A stretch of 64,000 nucleotides of DNA from Gymnorhina tibicen (GCA_013399875.1 VXAZ01002374.1:124001-188000); one strand, 5' to 3'; counted from the first letter of the stretch, positions 26,301 through 39,792 are shown. Notes: generated from the sequence alone by a model not told the origin. Numbers and translations: made by a program.

Positions 26301-28481
26301 TGTGATATTGTCCACAGGCCTTTCAGGGATCAAGATTTTTGCTTAGTGAAGATTACCAGGCTCTTAGCATGAGACCAGAACTGCTTTGCTCTGGATTTAG
26401 AAATTCTATTGAATTCAGAACTTGCGATTGTGGTTCACTTTTTCCTCAGTAAAGGTTTTGTGCAAGAATTTAAGTAAGAGAGGCAGAGAAGGCTCCTCCT
26501 CTCACTCAAATGCCTGATTTGGAGTTGCAAGGTTCTGCTCCTGTCTGAGAGTTTGCAGTGATGCTTGCCTGTCTAACCAGAGGAAGATCAGTGGATGTGG
26601 ATACTCAAATAAAGAGTCGTGCTGCTGCATCCAAGTTTTTTCTTACCAGGCCACAGAAGGTCTGCGTAGACACAACTTCTGTTGGCACACGAGGTTAAAA
26701 AAGTGTGCATAGATGTTTTCTGGCCTATCTACTGAAAGACATTCATGCTGAATACCTTTATGATGATTAGTCCAGCTGTCAGTGCTGGGCTGGGTTAGTT
26801 TTGCATATGCTTTCTATTTCATGGTGTTCTCTCTACAGATAGGCTAAATAACACTTTTTGCCTTTTTAATTCACTACTGACAATATATTTCTAAAAGATA
26901 AAAAAAGAAAAGGCAGGTGAATAGGGGTGGATAAATGCTAGAGGAATAGTTATTTCATACACGCTAAATAAATGTACAAGGAAGTGTTTTGGCAAGAGCT
27001 ACTGTGCTGTTCAGTACCTCCAGCAGAAATGAACAATATCTCTATGGGAAAAAGGCTTGGTGGAGCTCCAAGACACATGTTCATGGTAGCTGCCTGACAC
27101 AGCAGTCTGCCTGCACAGTGCTGCTGATGGTCAGAAAATGAAGCTGTTGTATGGAAATGCTTAGCAACTTTCTGCTGGAAAAAAACTGCTCCCAAAAGAA
27201 GTTTATGTAGAAGACAAAAAGTGTTCCCTGTGGGTTTCTCTAGCTCTGAGATTGGCAGACCTGGAGATGTTGGAAGGTGCTGACCTCTCTGTCACAACTT
27301 GGCCACACCCACACCTGGGTGGCATTTCAACACAGTAGCTGCCTGCTGGATTGGAATCTCATCAGCCCATGAAATTTCAGATTTTCTGTGGAAGGAAAAT
27401 GTTGCAATGCTTGCAAAAAATCATGGGGGCCGTGAGATGTGGTGGCTTCAGCTGTGAAGAGAAATTGGATGCCTGTGACAGAACTGCTCATCTTGTCCCT
27501 TTATTCCTTCTGTTCCCAAAAGTTGGGATCAGAAGAATTAGAAATTAAAAATCAGGTCATGTCATCTCCAGAAAATATTCCAGTCAGGGTTATATGTTGC
27601 AGTGACCGCTGAGAACAGGGAGTGGACATGTGAAGGCAATACGTGCTATACACTGACAAACACCGATTCACAAAAATTGTATTTTCTTTTAATTGAGAGC
27701 AGAGGTTGTGAAATCATTTTCTACTCCAGGACCTGGGGCTCTAAACATTGACTTATAGTAGAACAACTTAATTTGGCCCAGAGCCAAAGCATAAACAATG
27801 ACAGAATCTGAAAATGGATGGGAGAAGCAATCGTAAATCTAGCACTTAAGTAAGGATTGATCCAGCAAAGTGATGAGAGGTGTTTATGTCATCCATCAGC
27901 CAACCTTGAGATTGCCTGACCTGCAATCCATTCAATCCTGTACAAGAGCTGTTGTCCATGCCTTTTCAATATCTGATAACAGTTTTAGGCTTATATACAG
28001 GAAGCAATATTCAAAGTAAGCTTTGCTGTGATTTTCTGAAAGAACTGCTTATTGTGTAGGCAGTTACATGTTCCTATCTCCTCCCACCTTCATGGAAACT
28101 TGTAGCAGATTCCTGGCATCAGTAGCTGCTGGAAAAGGGTTAACATTTTTAACACCAGAAAGTCAGCCTTAGTTTTCCGTAAGTCAATCCAATGCTGTCA
28201 GATCTGATGACCTTTTTTGTTGGAATGCCATTTACAAGCGTGACTAAATTATTCTCCAAAGCTGAATTGACACCTAAAGTAGATATATATTCCTCTAAAA
28301 GAAATAGAAGATATATTACCTTACCCTTCAATGCTCTAACCAACACTCGGGCTTCAGAGGGAATGGAGGGTGCCCATTCTCACTGTTCTTTAGAACAACT
28401 CTCTGAAAAGACTTTACAGCCTGAGTATTCTTTTTGTGGGGGAGGATACAAGTATCCTGTTTCTTTGGTTTAGGTCGTTTT
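23391..28481. other. No gene recognised; possible conserved block
   Basis: Unique-looking DNA with a CA/CATA-rich patch at 24951-24992 and a small (GAT)n at 23718-23730. The segment 24160-24800 stands out as a candidate conserved non-coding element (see findings). A 98-codon open frame at 25106-25402 was considered and not accepted. Confidence 0.5.
24951..24992. repeat. CA/CATA-rich microsatellite
   Basis: Imperfect array of ACAC and CATA units ending in a short CT run. Confidence 0.75.
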
Positions 28482-28955
28482 TCACAGAATCACAATATCA
28501 TCTGGTTGATGGTTGGAAAAGGCCTCCAAGATCATCAAGTCCAACCTTTGACTGATTACCACTTTATAAACCATACCACATCACTGAGTGCCATGTTCAG
28601 CTACTTCTTGAACCCTTCCAGAGACTGATGACTCCACCAACTCCCTGGGCAGTCCATTCCAATGCTTAACCACCTTTTCAGTGAAAAAATTCTTCCTGAT
28701 GTCCAGCTTGGACTTCCCCAGGCACAGCTTGAGGCCATTTCCTCTTGTCCTGTTACTTCTTACCTGGGAGAAGAGACCGACCCCCACCTGGCTACAGCCT
28801 CCTTTCAAGTAGTTGTAGAGAGTGATAAGGCCACTTCCAAGTCGTCTTTTCTCCAGACTAAACACCCCCAGCTCCCTCAGCTTCTCCTCATAGGACTTAA
28901 TCCCTAGACTGTTCACCAGCTCCATTGCCTTTCTCTGGACTTGCTCCAGCACATT
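28482..28955 (-). mobile_element. CR1 LINE, 5'-truncated but well preserved
   Basis: Minus-strand CR1 3' end. On the plus strand it begins TCACAGAATCACAATATCA, the CR1 terminal repeat. It continues through AAGATCATCAAGTCCAACC and the conserved CTCCTCATAGGACTTAATCC segment, and stops near CTTGCTCCAGCAC. The ORF2 C-terminus inside it is still open (separate entry), which makes it the youngest CR1 in the window. Its wording differs from the copy at 14.0 kb, so the two belong to different CR1 subfamilies. No target duplication is obvious, as is usual for CR1. Confidence 0.95.
28581..28952 (-). pseudogene. CR1 ORF2 C-terminal fragment
   Basis: An open frame of 123 codons encoding the last part of the CR1 LINE polyprotein, downstream of its reverse-transcriptase domain. 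Diagnostic stretches are [18 protein letters not shown] near residues 20-38, the YNYLKGG segment after it and [17 protein letters not shown] near residues 88-104, with the natural stop at the end. The endonuclease and reverse transcriptase are missing because the element is 5'-truncated, and there is no promoter, so no functional protein is expected. The intact frame reflects relatively recent insertion, not selection. Confidence 0.9.
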
Positions 28956-30550
28956 TCTGGCCTACTCAACTCTCGCTGCACAGGTCCAGAAGAAATGTTG
29001 TCACTACTTTACCTAAAGGAACTTTCTCATGTTTATTTGTGGCTCAACTGCAATATTTAGAGCTTATGGTGAAGATATTATCAGAGTTACACGGAGATAA
29101 GCTTTCCTTTACTCTGACTGGCTCCCATTCAGTCACACCTCCTCCACACATGTGGCCTGTTGGTAAAGATAGTGTACATTTCACAGCTAAATAGGGATGT
29201 ATTTCAAATGGTAAATTCAATCTCCAGCCCAACAAAGGGCATGCTTAGTTTTAAGTACATCAATATTGCTTAAAGGCAACTGGACTGTTTGGATGGATGA
29301 ACTGAAATATGTGCTTAGAAGCGGGAAGCTCCACAAAACCAGTAAACAACTTAATGACATGCAAGACCAGTTCTCTTTTAGAAACAACAGAAAAAATCTC
29401 TAAACAAAACAAAACCAAATACCCCAAAAAAAAAAAACAATCCCCCCACCAAAACAGCCTCAGACCAAGACTTTTTTTCAAGCCAGCTCAACACCCAGCA
29501 TGGAGGTGAGATTTTTCCAAAGAGCTCAGCTCCCATTTATGCTCTTAAATACAAGCCAGATTTTTATAAATGCTCACAATCCAGTGTTTAGAGCTCTTTG
29601 GACATCTGGCCACTTATTTCTACGCCAGAGCTAAAGCCTTCTAGAAATCTGGTCCCAATTGTGGATGCTTGGCTCTTTTGAAAATCTCACCCCATGGAAA
29701 CTACTTTTATAATGGCATTTCTTTTCCACAAAAGGAAAAGCCATGAAATATAACTATTTTATGTACAATGTCCACACTTCAAATATAATTGCTGTCACTT
29801 TTTCTTTTGCCTGTTAAAAGTCACAGACAAAATAATATTTTCTGCTGCTCTTCCAAGCATTTGGGGCCTATATGCACACAGATAGATGAAATAAAGTTTT
29901 ATTCTCTTATTACATGATATTGCTTTAAGATTGAAACTAAAGGAAGAGTTGCATATAGGAAGAAACAGCAAAAAGCTGCACATAATGAATGAATATCATA
30001 GCAAGACCTGAGTTTGTTCCACTGCTTGTAATGAAGAATCAAGTGTCTTAGAAATAATCATAGAAAGAAAGAAAATATTATTTATCTGAGATGGCCTTAA
30101 GACTAATCAAGCTACAGAATCTTATTTTCCCTTGCAAATGTAACTGACCCTTTAATTTTCATACTTACCCCTCAAAGTCTATGTTTATAATTGCTATCCT
30201 GCTCTGAACAAAGGCTAGCCAAGATACCCTGAAAGAAGCATCTTTACTGCTCTCTGCAGTACTGCCTATCCCGTCGTGGCTGCTACAGTCTCTGCACAAG
30301 CAGAATCCAAGTGCCTAAATATTAGATATAACAGCACCACTTAACAGACACTCACACAAAGGGTGAATAAGCATCCTTAAGTGTCTAAACAGCCTCATTT
30401 TTACAGAATCCACAGTGGAGGTTCTAGCAGGGAGCCTGCCAGAAGGTTAAAAGGTCTCATTTTCCATCTGAAGAGACACATAATGAAAATTAAGTAGCAT
30501 CCTAATCCATCAACTGCTGTGTCTTTCTCTATCTCATTCCTTACCAATAA
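28956..30550. other. No gene recognised; A/C-rich tract
   Basis: Unique-looking sequence with a low-complexity A/C-rich tract at about 29400-29455 (AAACAAAAC units, a long A run and CCCCCC). Nothing else was recognised. Confidence 0.55.
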
Positions 30551-30680
30551 TCATGGAGTCATAAATACTGGCGGTGGAGAATGCCTATTAGATCATGCAA
30601 GTCATCTCTTTGCCAAGGCACAGCCTTTCCCTCCAGTGACCCTCCTCCTGGACAACTCCCAAAGTTATTTCAGCCGTCTC
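30551..30680 (-). mobile_element. Possible ancient CR1/LINE 3' fragment
   Basis: The plus-strand text TCATGGAGTCATAAATACTG followed by CCTATTAGATCATGCAAGTC and CTTTCCCTCCAGTGA resembles the 3' untranslated end of old amniote CR1 families (tail repeat, then a 'settled by half' ATTRGATCATCTAGTCC-like segment). Divergence is high and no ORF2 portion follows, so this may be coincidental. Confidence 0.3.
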
Positions 30681-33600
30681 AGATGGCGGTGATTTCATTG
30701 CACCCTGTCACAGACCATGTCCACAACAGAAATATTTCCTTGTCCTCTGGAGTCAGACTGATGATGCTCCGATGATATTCTTCATACAGGATTGCCACCT
30801 CCCCTCCCAGTGTTGGAGCACTAGAGCATGCAGCTATGATGTCAGCACCTACCATTCCCAAATCCCACAGGAGCAGTGCTGGCAGCGAACAGCCCATTCC
30901 TGGAAATCCCTGCCTGCAAGCTTTGATCTCTCCAGCAGCCATTATGGAAATGCAGGTGGGACACAGTGCACCATGATTGCCCCATGTGCTGGAACATGGC
31001 CACCACACCCATCTGTGCACGTTAATGGGTAAGGAGAAAATAGGTAGAAGTCACCCTCTTAACCTCCTCCCCACCAACTGTCTCCACTTATGCCATGAAT
31101 GAGAGAATTTCACCTGTACCTTGTAAATCCTGGATTTTAAACTGTGGGCCACCGCCAGCTCTTGTCCAGCAATGAGGAACTTACCTTTTCCTGAATTTCA
31201 AGACTCACTTTTATGTGGAAGTACTTAGCCAGGATCCAAAGTAGTAGTTTGGTAATTAAAATGCACCCTAGGGAGCATATAGGCAATTAAATCAAAGGAA
31301 ACGATTAAAAAATAAATAACAATTACATTGCCTAACTATTAAGGGTAGGAGAGCCTATCCAGGAACCTCTGTTTACACCACAAAGCTTATTTATAGCCTT
31401 GAAGTGATGTTACCACATGCATGCAGGGTTGCCCTTATCTTAGTTGGGCAGAGCACTGTGGAGCCAAAGCCCTCTAGGGCTTTGCAGCCTTACCATTCCA
31501 ACATCTGAACCTTGTGATGGGCCTGGCGAGGTAGGAGTGCACCCAGCAGCACTGTCATTACCCGAGTGCACAGTCACTGTCAGTCAGAGGCATGGTGTGA
31601 AGGCCTGAGGGGGAAGGGCTGTGGTGCAGTCAAAAAGGAAAGTCTGCCTTTTGGAAAATGGGAGTTGATTAGTAGGTTGGAGTTCTTGCACATGACTGGG
31701 AAACCTGAGCCTTGCACCCAGTTTGAAAGTGTTTGAACTTAATTCCCAGGAGGAACGATATTTCTGCCAGCTCATCTTCCCATCATGAGGAATGAGACAG
31801 TCATCTACATTCAAGAGACTAATTTATGGTTCTAAGTACAAGAAACCATATCTTGGCTTGAAGTAAGAGTTCTAAAAACCTGCTTGACTCAATGCTGTGG
31901 GTTGGCAGCTTTGTATGGCAGTGGAGGAAGGTGTTGTTCATGTGCTCCATGCAGCAGCATTTGGTATGAGTCCATTTTGATAACTCCTCTGCCACTCATC
32001 TCAGTGTTGAGACTGTTGAGACGCACAACTTCCTCTGTTTTTTGTATGTGGACCTTGGCTTTGTGAATTCTGCTCATTGAAATGGATACTTTCCAAGTCC
32101 TTTTTAAGTTCCAGTTCTTAGGTTTTCTCTCTGTCTCTCTCTCTCTCTCTCCACCCAGCTCTTTTTCTGTTTTTTACCAAGATAACACATTTTGTGTTAA
32201 CAACAAGTAATCCCAATGCTGCTTTCCATAATAGCAAGCTTTTTGGCTTACTTTCCCTTTTGATGTGCCTTTCTCTAAGCCAGTAATTTCCAATGTAAAA
32301 TAAAAACAAAGAAGTTCCAGTGATGGAACATACAATGCTCATGAGACTCTTAAATGGAGGGGGAGCATAAATTGATTGTTTAGCTACATAAAAATTGACA
32401 GGTTTAATTGATGTGGGGTTTATTTATTAGGTTTTTTTTAAAATGAGCTTTTGTATAACAGCAACATGGCTGACATGTTCCTAAGAAATCGTGCCAAAAA
32501 GTATATACCATCTTTCTCACACATTTCTGTGGATTCTAACACAAGATGTTTCATCCATATCTATATGTAACCCAAAGGGCTTTCCCTGTTCCTGCAACAC
32601 TGCTGCATGCTGTTTACTGGAGTACTCCATATTGAGAATAATAAACAGGGGTGCATTTCTACCATAATCAATATGTACAGAAACTGAAGGGGTTAGGAAT
32701 GAAAAGCTAATCAGCAATTTCTCTGTGATTGAGGTGAATCATGTAAACATAGCCATTTTGAAAAATTATTGTAAAATTGGCTTTATCTTAAAATGAAATA
32801 GCTGCTTAGTGCCAGAGCAATTGTTTAAGATCACTGTGGTGAATGCAGTGTTGGGATGGTCAACATTTCACAGAGTGGAGCACTTAGCCAAAAGATATAA
32901 ATAATACTTGACAAAGAGATAATTTACTCTCATTACCCATCCAGTTTGACTGGGAGCTGTATCACTGGCAGATGATGAGGACAGGACTGACTTGCTTTCT
33001 TTCACCAGCTCCTGTGGCTGTGTCATGTGGAAGGACTGCTAATAGGAACAAGGTACAGAGATCTGAGGGCTGTCACTGCCAAAAGAGTAGAGAAGGCCAT
33101 ATCCTTAAAAGCCAACATTTCTGCTAAGTGTGATGTCTTAATGGGTGATTACTGGGTTTATTTCCTTGAAAGTATTCTGAAAACATTTTTAAGATCTGAG
33201 TAAACTTTATGGTGCTTTCTCAGAGACTAGTTTGCATACTGAGAGGAACTGCCACTAGGACAAGCTGCCTCAAGATGTTTTGTTGGTGAGGATCGGGGAT
33301 AGAGTAGGATTGGTGTGAAAAAGCTGCTAGCAAAAAGCAGTGGCTGTTGGCTCTGAACATGGAGGGGCTGCAGGACACCTTCAAATTTGCACTGTGGCAC
33401 CCATCAGGGAGTAGTGGATGGGTCTTCTAGAAACAGCATTTTTCCCAAGCAGAGCAGCATTTCAAGAGGCAGCACTCCAGTCCTGCACTCAGATAGATGC
33501 TAGTCAGAGTTTTATAGGATGGACAGAAAACTTATGCAAAATTCATGACTGGATATCATTTGTTTGCCATTGCAAACAAATATAAAAACAAAAGAAACCA

Positions 33601-36181
33601 AATATGCTACTCGTGCATGCATATGCAGCAAACACCTTATTGCATTTTCATTTACAATATCATTTAGCTTCATCAGCTGTGGAAAGCCTGGCTTCCTTCA
33701 CTGCATTTTTTCTCAGAGAAACCAGCCCCTGAATACCACAGTGACACAGTACACATTCAGCAGGGCATTGGTCCCATCACATTAGGCTCCGTCACATCAC
33801 ATCAGTTGATGTGACTGACAGAACCCGACGTCTCATGTCACAGCAGGGCACTTCACCCAACACCGCGAGTTACGAAGACGCACTTTCTAGCAAAGTAAAA
33901 TAAAGATGAATTGAAATGATGTTGGGTGGGGGAACATTCTTTAGGTCTTCCTGGTCAGAGCAATATAAAAGCAAGTTATATTCCAGTTTTTTATTGGAGT
34001 AAGATGGGTGAGATTTATGACATACAGAGGCTCTACACAATTAGCTTCTTCAGAAAGGCTGATTTTATTAAAATGCAAAAGGAGATTAAGAGGCAGCAGT
34101 TCCCTCAATAAATACGTCGTATATGTGTGTGTGTTCAAGCTCAGCAGGCATTAAGCTAGCTATTATATGTTTGTATGTTGTATGTGGTTATATCCCTGTA
34201 CACAGGTAGACAACTGGATAAAATGCTTACGGACACAAGGAAAATGGCTACAACACTGCATTGCATTTTACATTTTGGGGTGTCTGGACAATTCACACTC
34301 CTGCACGTGAAAAAGCTGCTAATACCATATCCAGCTGTACTGGAGGGTGAAATGACTGCCCTGTCCCCAGACTGGGTAACTTTTTTAAGCTAGTGGTGTC
34401 TCCTGTTAGTCTGCAAGGTCCTCAGGACAGCCTTTAATTTCTATTTGTTTTAGAGACAGACATACTTTCTTAATCTCAGTGTTGCTCCATTTTTTAAAAA
34501 TTATTTTCATGTTCTGACCCTTAAAAAAAGTGCAGAACTTTCTCTTCTGCTTGTTCAGTGGGCAATGGCGGAAGAGTGGATCAGCTCTACTTTGCTAACA
34601 CCCTGTACTGCTGAAACCCTGAAAATCATGAAATAAAAAAAATACACTAAAAAGTAGCTATGTATTACGTAGTGTGTATGTATTAACAACTGATATTGCA
34701 ATGATAAGTATATTTTACAAGAGCGCATACATATATCTGTACATACTAGCAATTAATACACACTAGCACCTCATGTTCATCAGAGGTTTTGCAGTGAAAT
34801 TATTCTTAGAGGCTTAGCACTGCAATAATTTTCTATCTACAGCTTGTGTCCTGTATTCTACCTGGACACCCCACACTCTTTTATAGCCTACACTTACATG
34901 ATACTTTCTGTTTTCAGACACCCTTCCCCCATGGTTCATGTTCGTGCACCCTTTTCTCACAGTCCCTTCAGACCCATCCCTTCAACCCTCTTCAACCACT
35001 CTCAAGTACTTTCCCCTTGGCACTCCAGAATTCCTTCTGCTTCCCCCATTCATTTATTGCTTACTACTGCAATCCCTGTCTGTGGAAATCAGGAGGGGGC
35101 CCCCTTCTCTGAGTCAAGCTGAATTTCCTCACTGCAAGCAGTGGAAGTGGCAGCTATCATCACGAGGGTGGTCAGCCTACCTTTCCCTGGGAAAGCCTTC
35201 TAGAGAGGACAGCCAGCCCCACTGAGATGGGCTTGGCACGCGCCCCGCAGCAAATAACGGACAGTGGCTGTTCTTCGGGAAAGGGGGAAACAACCTGACC
35301 TCTGAAACGGAATATTTGACCTCAGCCTTTCAAAACAACTGTCACACCAAGCCTATGTGAGAAGACTGGTAAAGAAAGCTTCAGGAGTGTGAAAAGGCTT
35401 TTTGCCCATCCCTGTTTATGTGTATTTAGAGCAACTCAGCCTGTTGGCCTTGATACCTGGTGACTAGTTGAAATCACTATGCTCCTGTTTCTCATTTCAT
35501 TAGAAATACTGCTTTGTGAGTTTCCTTCCCTTATTTTCTGTTTTGATAGAAATAGAGTCCTGGCATTCAGGACTATGTGTTACCTTCCCATCAGTAAATA
35601 CTAATTTCCAGCACATTAACTGATTAAACATTCATATAGAAATAAACCCAAACTTGTCTGTAACTGGAAGCTTTTAATTAAACACTCATTTATTCTGAGA
35701 CTAAACTGTGAAGTTAGAGTTTTGTCACAGAACACTGGGCTGCCTAAAGTGTGAGTGAAATAGACACTGTCTGGAAAAAATATTCATTATACTCTCAGTG
35801 TCTATTACCATTAAACACTGACACACAGTTTTTCATATTATCTAAATGCTTTTCTCTGGTTTTACTTTCCTGTGGCTGGTGAAGAAAAGATATGTCTCTA
35901 ATACTTTATTGATAGGAAAGTAAATGTGGTTTCTGCAGCCAGGCTCATGCTGCTGTACTGAAACCTGCCGGGGAATATTCCTTATGATTGGACAGTGACC
36001 CTCTCTGCTATTTAATTGTTAGTTTGGGCTCTTCCATTGCTTTGGTCTTGCTAGCACCACCAGTCGATATCACCCCAAGCAATTCCTAGGCATGTTCAGG
36101 AGATTTGAGGGGGCTCGGATAATTTCCAGTGCCCTGTCTGCATGCAACTGTCCTGTTTTAGAAAGTAAGAGATCTTAAGTC
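30681..36181. other. No gene recognised; simple repeats
   Basis: Unique-looking sequence. It contains a (CT)n array at 32126-32152, a C/T-rich block at about 34850-35110 and short hairpins at 31466-31483 and 33791-33815. Overlapping open frames at 30581-31032 and 34844-35225 occur in several frames at once and are not taken as genes. Confidence 0.55.
32126..32152. repeat. (CT)n microsatellite
   Basis: A run of CT dinucleotides with one G interruption. Confidence 0.85.
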
Positions 36182-36416
36182 TTATTTCAGGTAATCCAGG
36201 ACATTTATGCCAGTTGGTGTCATCACCAGAGCATGGTCTCCTGTTTGCCCAAATTGCCTGTGTTGTGCCGGCACTGGTATCCGAGCTGACTCCAAAGCTG
36301 TGTCGATAATTCTGCTGCCGCTGCTGGCAGTAGTGGAAGCTGCCAGGTGCTCAGGGCTGCTGTCATCAGGCCAGGTATGCATGGCTGTATTTAAGAAGCT
36401 GAGATTGGTAAAGTGA
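36182..36416. other. GC- and CpG-enriched patch with open frame
   Basis: About 230 bp richer in GC and CpG than the AT-rich DNA on both sides. A minus-strand frame is open across it and ends with NVLDYLK and a stop at the low-coordinate end (117 codons in total, 36182-36535). A splice-acceptor-like sequence (minus-strand CCAATCTCAG) lies at about 36400. On the plus strand, CCAG/GTATGC at 36373 resembles a donor. I do not recognise the peptide. It could be a terminal exon, a regulatory element or chance. Confidence 0.2.
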
Positions 36417-39352
36417 CGATTTATGTGTATCTGGTTCCATAAAAATATATAAGATGAATACTGAAGGCACCTTTTAGATTCAACAGTAGAAAACAGATAC
36501 GGAGCGATGATTTGTGAAACACTATCAAGTTGCACACTGAGAAGAGGAAATCACCTCCCTCACTCAGTTGCCCTGGTGTGTTAATCTGACAACTTTGGTA
36601 GTCAGCACTGACTGCAGTAGGTCTGTGTTTGTAGTGCAATGGATAAAACAGCAGCTGTTTTGATTTGCATTATCATGTACACTGGGATTTTCCAAGATAA
36701 TCTATAATGGAATGCATAACTGAATTCAATAAAATACGGTGATTATATCTCCCTTATATCCTTTGAAAAGCCTGCTAAAATATTATTTGCTGCAGAAAAA
36801 ATATTTATAGTCAAATATTGCCTGGTTTCTTTTTAAAGTTACCCTATTAACATCTCAGGACAAAACATTATGAAGTTGAAATTGCACTACAGTTTTAAGC
36901 ATATGCATTTTTATTCAGTAATCCATGATGTACATCTACATTATTTCAAATGACGGGGTTTTTTTTTTTCCAAAATAAGCATGAGCATAGGAAATTGTGT
37001 AACAGTTAACTCCTGATACATTCCCCCTAATTTATGATGATATCATGATTATAAGCTCTGTCATGTTTGGGTTTTGTCTTTTTTTTTTAATTCAGCATTT
37101 TAATGAAAGTTTTTTGTTTCCAAAATACAGATTCTATGACTTAGATGGAAGTTACAGTCAAATTTTCTGCATTTGTTTTTATATGAACGCTTTTAAATCT
37201 GCCATAACTTCACAGGTATTATTTTTCCATTTTGTAGACATTTACATTATATTTCAGATGAGCCTTTTTAGACATATTACAGGTTAAAAGACAATTTCAA
37301 TTTAACTTAATTTCAGAGAATTTGTTATAGTCGCAACCACTGTATTTCAAAGGCTAAGGATATATTTTCTGAAAATTTTATTTTTTAAGACTACTGATTT
37401 ATGCCTGATTAAAAGCAGATAATTAAAGATGTAGAGGTTTTTTTATAGAAAGTAGCCCTTTTTTATTTTCCTTTAATGATTTCAGTGTCAGAAAATGACA
37501 TGTTAAACAGTTAATAAAGTTCCAGTTTTTATTCCTTGTATTTATCAGATTCACCTGAATCTCATGTGTTCTACTACATGTCAAGGTGTTTTAAACATTT
37601 CCTGGCATTTTTATCATTAGTTATTAGAACTGAATATTCCTCTTTTCTTACCTATTGGTGGATCATTTTCTATGTCATGGAATTCTTTCAGAAACAACTT
37701 TCCTTCAAAACTTCTTTCATCCTCTGATCATTAGAAAAATAATGGTTGGTTTTTTAAATTCAGATTGACTGACATTAAGTAACTGATCCTAGAAAAGATG
37801 AGGAAAAACCTACATATTTCATGATTAGTTGCTCCTGTAGTTTTTTTAAGGTATCGTGAATATCAGCATCACATTAGCTGACTTAAAAAACCTATTTTTA
37901 AGCCAAAACAGAGGACAATTTAATATTTCTGATGCTCCTAAAACCTAAAACAAAACCAAAAAATATTCAAAGATTTTAATTTTCTAAGAAAGATCCAACT
38001 GAAAAAGGTCTTTAAGCAACAGGGGAAAGATTAAAAGATATTAAGAGACAGGTTTTTAAAAGTGAGAGTTATGCAAAGGAATTTTTAAAGCTCTACAAAG
38101 CCCTCTTGCTCTTTCTCTCTGAAAATAAATGTGTTTAATCTGTCTATCTGAAAAAATATCATTAAACAACTGTTCCTCAATAATTTTGTGCTAGTCGAAG
38201 ACAGAGAGATAGTAGGTAGAAAGCAAATATCTAAACTCATTTACTGATTTGCATCACAAAAAAAGAGAGTGAAATTAAATTTATTCTTGTTGTTCTAGTG
38301 GGACACTCTCTTCCCCATTACAATTATTCTGGCCAATAATCAGACTAAACTAATTTTCTCACCCACAATAACAGGTGAAAATCAAAAGCATACTACAGTA
38401 TGAGAGCAGCTTGTGTTTCTTCATTACACATTATAAATACACATCACGCACATAAAAATGAATGACATGGTAAAGGATTTTTCCAGTATATATTTAGGTT
38501 GAATGTGTAACTCGTGAATGAATTATGGAGGTCATTCCAAATATGTGCTGACAACATGTCTTGCAGAACAAGAGCATTGATACTGCCAACGTTGAACTTT
38601 CAGAAATCTTGAGTCAGGTCACAAAATACTGAAGTCGATTGCAACCAAAGGGAAAAAAAAAAGCCTAAAGTTTTATTTACTTTTATTTTTGCTTGTGGAC
38701 CCTGAAGAGTCACATCCTTAAATTTTTCTCTACAGCTGTATGATCAGTAAGTGTACCATATTTAAATGAAAGTAGAGGTAATCTTTCAACCACTTGATTG
38801 TAAGAATCTGTTTTTAGGAAAAAAATACCCAAACACCCCAATCTTTATAAAAATGCTAATAAAAATGTAAGAGCTGGAAATGATGTGATGTAAATGTTAG
38901 GGATTTCCACTTTAGTATGTTGCACCTTGTAGTTTTCAGCAATTTTATTAAGATAATTGATTTCCTTTCTCCACTTGTAGAACCTTAATTAGTGAACCCT
39001 TTTTTCATTAATTCAGGTGAATTCAGTGGGGTCCAAGGGTATATCTAGATTTGGTACAGACAAACTTAACCATGTCTCTATATTTAAATATCTAGCCCAG
39101 ATGTATCACCCTGCTGGTCAAACAGAGGTTGTGCCTCAGTGGCACCCATGAATGCACTTGGTCTGTGTGGATCTATGGGAGAAGTATTGATGGATTGCCA
39201 GCACCAACACCTCCTTCACGTCAGGGAAGGAAACCATTGCTGATGGAGAAAAGTTTCTCTGGAAGGTTCCATTTAAACGCACCCAGTGACCAAGAAGCTG
39301 GGACTGTGCTGGTGGCATCTTGCTGGCTGGAGTAGTCTCACCCATACTATGG
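36417..39352. other. Very AT-rich unique DNA, no gene recognised
   Basis: Mostly A/T-rich text with octamer-like ATTTGCAT (36663-36670) and numerous TAAT/ATTA strings. No transposon ends or microsatellites stand out. It may include conserved non-coding elements (see findings). Confidence 0.5.
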
Positions 39353-39747
39353 TGATGCCATGATGATTTTTTGCTTCTTCATATATCCCTCTCATATACC
39401 CTTTTCATATACCCTTTCATACAGCTTTGCATGTATCCTTAGTGCTTTTAGCCCACATACTTGTAATTCCTTAAGTTTGATAACTAGCTTAGACCCAAAG
39501 TTCCGTTAAGCCAGAGACCAAACATCGTGGGAACCTCGCAGTTGGGTCAGAAAGCCCCAGACACCAAGGTCCTCTCCAGAACACTTCTGTAAACTAAGAA
39601 AGGCCCCCTCAGAGGGAAGGTTCCTTAAGATGGGGGCTTCTCTTGAGCCTCTCACTGGGGATCTTTGATAGATATGCTGATTGGCAAGGTCTATAATTGT
39701 ATACGCGAATCATCGAGGTGTGCGCTTTTGTGTGCATTTGGGTGCAT

Positions 39748-39752
<5 letters not shown>

Positions 39753-39778
<26 letters not shown>

Positions 39779-39792
39779 GGTGTGTGTGTGTG
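39753..39792. repeat. (TG)n microsatellite within the LTR
   Basis: Thirteen TG units, a GG interruption, then six more TG units. It lies downstream of the LTR TATA-like box, in the part that would be the R region, and is followed by related GTGCATT/GGTGTGC text to about 39870. Confidence 0.92.

Noticed and set aside
30581..31032. Three overlapping open frames of 64-113 codons on both strands
   Set aside because: Frames mask one another and none shows a domain. The left end may be an old LINE tail, which would explain stop-poor text.
31466..31483. Hairpin AAAGCCC-TCTA-GGGCTTT
   Set aside because: Seven-base arms only; expected by chance.
33791..33815. Inverted repeat GTCACATCA ... TGATGTGAC with an internal CACATCA direct repeat
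   Set aside because: Short arms with two alternative pairings. Interesting to the eye, but not clearly above chance and without context.
34844..35225. Open frames in three plus-strand frames
   Set aside because: The sequence is C/T-rich and low in stop codons, so all frames stay open by composition.
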